From Lachnospiraceae bacterium UBA7012 (GTDB lineage: Bacteria > Bacillota > Clostridia > Lachnospirales > Lachnospiraceae): 15,751 nt of DNA. The position numbers and the translations under genes are program-made. Below are positions 14,491 through 15,751 of the stretch, one piece after another. The notes beneath the pieces were generated by a model that ran no database searches, was not told the origin of the DNA, and saw nothing but the letters and a program-made list of their open reading frames with translations. The DNA lies in the NCBI GenBank assembly GCA_002449595.1, contig DJXE01000070.1, forward strand, positions 1 to 15,751. The letters run 5' to 3'. How positions within the stretch are numbered: the first letter of the stretch is position 1; every line of letters starts with the position of its first letter.

Positions 14491-15751
14491 ATGGCAGACA
14501 GCAAGAATCAATCTACAAATGAATACCCCCACCTGAAGTGGTTCGGCATCCCGCAGATCCTTCCCTACGCGAAACCGTACCGGAAGATGATCGTCGTGAT
14601 GGTGCTGACAGGGCTTTTCAGCTCGCTGGAAGACACGCTCTATCCGCTGTTCAACCGCTACGCGCTCGATCATTTCATCGGCGAGCACACGACGGACACG
14701 CTTCCTGTCTTCTTAGCACTGTACCTTGCGATGATGCTCGCGCAGACGCTCGTGAACATTCTCGGCGTCTACCTGTGCAGTAAGGTCGAGATCTACGTCT
14801 CGCGCGACCTGAAGAACCTGAGCTTCAACCACCTGCAGACGCTGTCGTTTTCGTATTTCAACACGAATAACGTCGGCTACATCCACGCGCGCGTCATGAG
14901 CGACACGGCCCGCATCGGCAACGTCCTGTCCTGGCAGATCATGGACTTCGTCTGGGACTTTTCCTACGTCCTGTTCGCGTTCATCGTGATGCTGTTCATT
15001 GACTGGAAGATGGCAGGGCTTCTGCTGCTTCTCGTGCCGATCGTCGTGGTCCTCGTCGCCCACTTCCAGAAAAAGCTCGTCGCCCTGAACCGCCGTATCC
15101 GCGAGATCAACTCCAAGATAACGGGCAACTTCAACGAGGGCATCACGGGCGCCCGCACGATCCGGACGCTGGTCGTCGCGGACCGCATCCAGGAAGACTT
15201 CGAGAAGGACACGGACGATATGCAGCGGACGAGCGTGCGCGCGACGCACAACGGCGCGCTGTTTACTTCCGGCGTCACGATGATGTCGATGGTCGCGCTC
15301 TCGATCGTGCTCTGGTACGGCGGCAGCCTCACGATGCAGAACATGATGCGGATCGGCACGATCTCCGTCTTCATGTCTTACGCGCTCGGCATGATGGAGC
15401 CGATCCAGTTTGTCGTGCAGACATTTTCCGTCGTCATCAACGCGCAGGTCAACATCGAGCGCCTGATGCGGCTGATCGGGACGGAGTCCGACGTCAAGGA
15501 TTCGCCGGAAGTCGTTGAGAAGTATGGAGATACTTTTCACCCGAAAAAAGAAAACTGGGAAGAGCTCCACGGTGACATCGAGTTCCGCGACGTCTCCTTC
15601 CACTACCCGGACGGCGAGGAGATGGTGCTCGAGCACTTCAATCTCAAGGTACCGCAGGGAACGAACGTCGCGATCGTCGGCGAGACCGGCGCTGGCAAAT
15701 CCACGCTCGTAAACCTCGTCTGCCGCTTCTTCGAACCGACCGGCGGCCAGG
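14491..15751 (+). CDS. ABC exporter half-transporter, second subunit (3' end outside window)
   Basis: The frame is open from the ATG at 14491 to the window end, giving 420 residues, so roughly the last third of a 600-residue half-transporter is missing. The start reads MADSKNQSTNEYPHLKWFG. A six-helix membrane domain follows (about 30-330), with GNFNEGITGARTIRTLVVAD as the usual coupling-helix region. The nucleotide-binding domain begins near 365 (IEFRDVSFHYPDGEE) and has Walker A GETGAGKST (397-405). Signature, Walker B and the catalytic residue lie beyond the edge; a canonical Glu is expected because the upstream subunit lacks it. The 108-nt gap before it has no terminator and only a weak AGAAGAG site, so the two genes are probably co-transcribed. 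This half is not a duplicate of the first: identity by eye is low outside the common motifs. Confidence 0.92.
   Translation, partial: MADSKNQSTNEYPHLKWFGIPQILPYAKPYRKMIVVMVLTGLFSSLEDTLYPLFNRYALDHFIGEHTTDTLPVFLALYLAMMLAQTLVNILGVYLCSKVEIYVSRDLKNLSFNHLQTLSFSYFNTNNVGYIHARVMSDTARIGNVLSWQIMDFVWDFSYVLFAFIVMLFIDWKMAGLLLLLVPIVVVLVAHFQKKLVALNRRIREINSKITGNFNEGITGARTIRTLVVADRIQEDFEKDTDDMQRTSVRATHNGALFTSGVTMMSMVALSIVLWYGGSLTMQNMMRIGTISVFMSYALGMMEPIQFVVQTFSVVINAQVNIERLMRLIGTESDVKDSPEVVEKYGDTFHPKKENWEELHGDIEFRDVSFHYPDGEEMVLEHFNLKVPQGTNVAIVGETGAGKSTLVNLVCRFFEPTGGQ

Overview
The window looks like chromosomal DNA of a GC-rich, Gram-positive, Clostridia-like bacterium (Lachnospiraceae-like is my best guess, at modest confidence). 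The basis is a DUF6020-type membrane protein, a membrane-anchored L,D-transpeptidase with a Firmicutes-style architecture, a lipoprotein with X-X-X-Leu-X-X-Gly heptads, extended -10 promoters and good Shine-Dalgarno sites in front of several genes. There are no RNA genes, insertion sequences, integrases or CRISPR arrays.

Layout. (1) 3-1001: 3' part of a polytopic membrane protein (DUF6020-like), followed by a decayed 46-bp tandem duplication that copies its stop codon. (2) 1202-3049: a TIM-barrel, glycoside-hydrolase-like protein of unknown specificity. (3) 3092-4837: an L,D-transpeptidase with a -10 box so close to its ATG that the mRNA may be leaderless. (4) Two minus-strand genes, tetR (5213-5857) and an MGMT-family gene (4838-5209), 3 nt apart. 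The MGMT stop codon abuts the transpeptidase stop codon. (5) 5858-6092: divergent control region with a 25-bp inverted repeat pair flanking a strong extended -10 promoter. (6) 6093-8384: an MMPL/RND-type transporter, then a 33-bp tandem repeat. (7) 8554-12306: a 1250-residue predicted lipoprotein with two long blocks of perfect heptads (23 and 21 units), ending at a clear rho-independent terminator. (8) 12514-14382 and 14491-window end: the two halves of a heterodimeric ABC exporter. The first half has an Asp in place of the catalytic Glu, and the second is cut by the window end.

How the genes work together. The centre (4838-12306) reads as one regulated envelope module: a TetR repressor with its small DNA-repair-like partner, a divergent operator-promoter, an RND-type pump or lipid transporter, and a giant surface-anchored rod protein that probably acts with it. 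The ABC pair beyond the terminator is a separate transcription unit, but it is also an export system of the multidrug type. The transpeptidase and the glycosidase-like protein fit a general envelope or carbohydrate theme but show no direct link to the transporter module.

An unusual trend is that the glycosidase-like protein, the transpeptidase, the transporter and the lipoprotein each carry an inserted Ala/Ser/Thr/Glu-rich, probably disordered stretch. Promoter, terminator and domain calls are by eye; no search or folding program was run.
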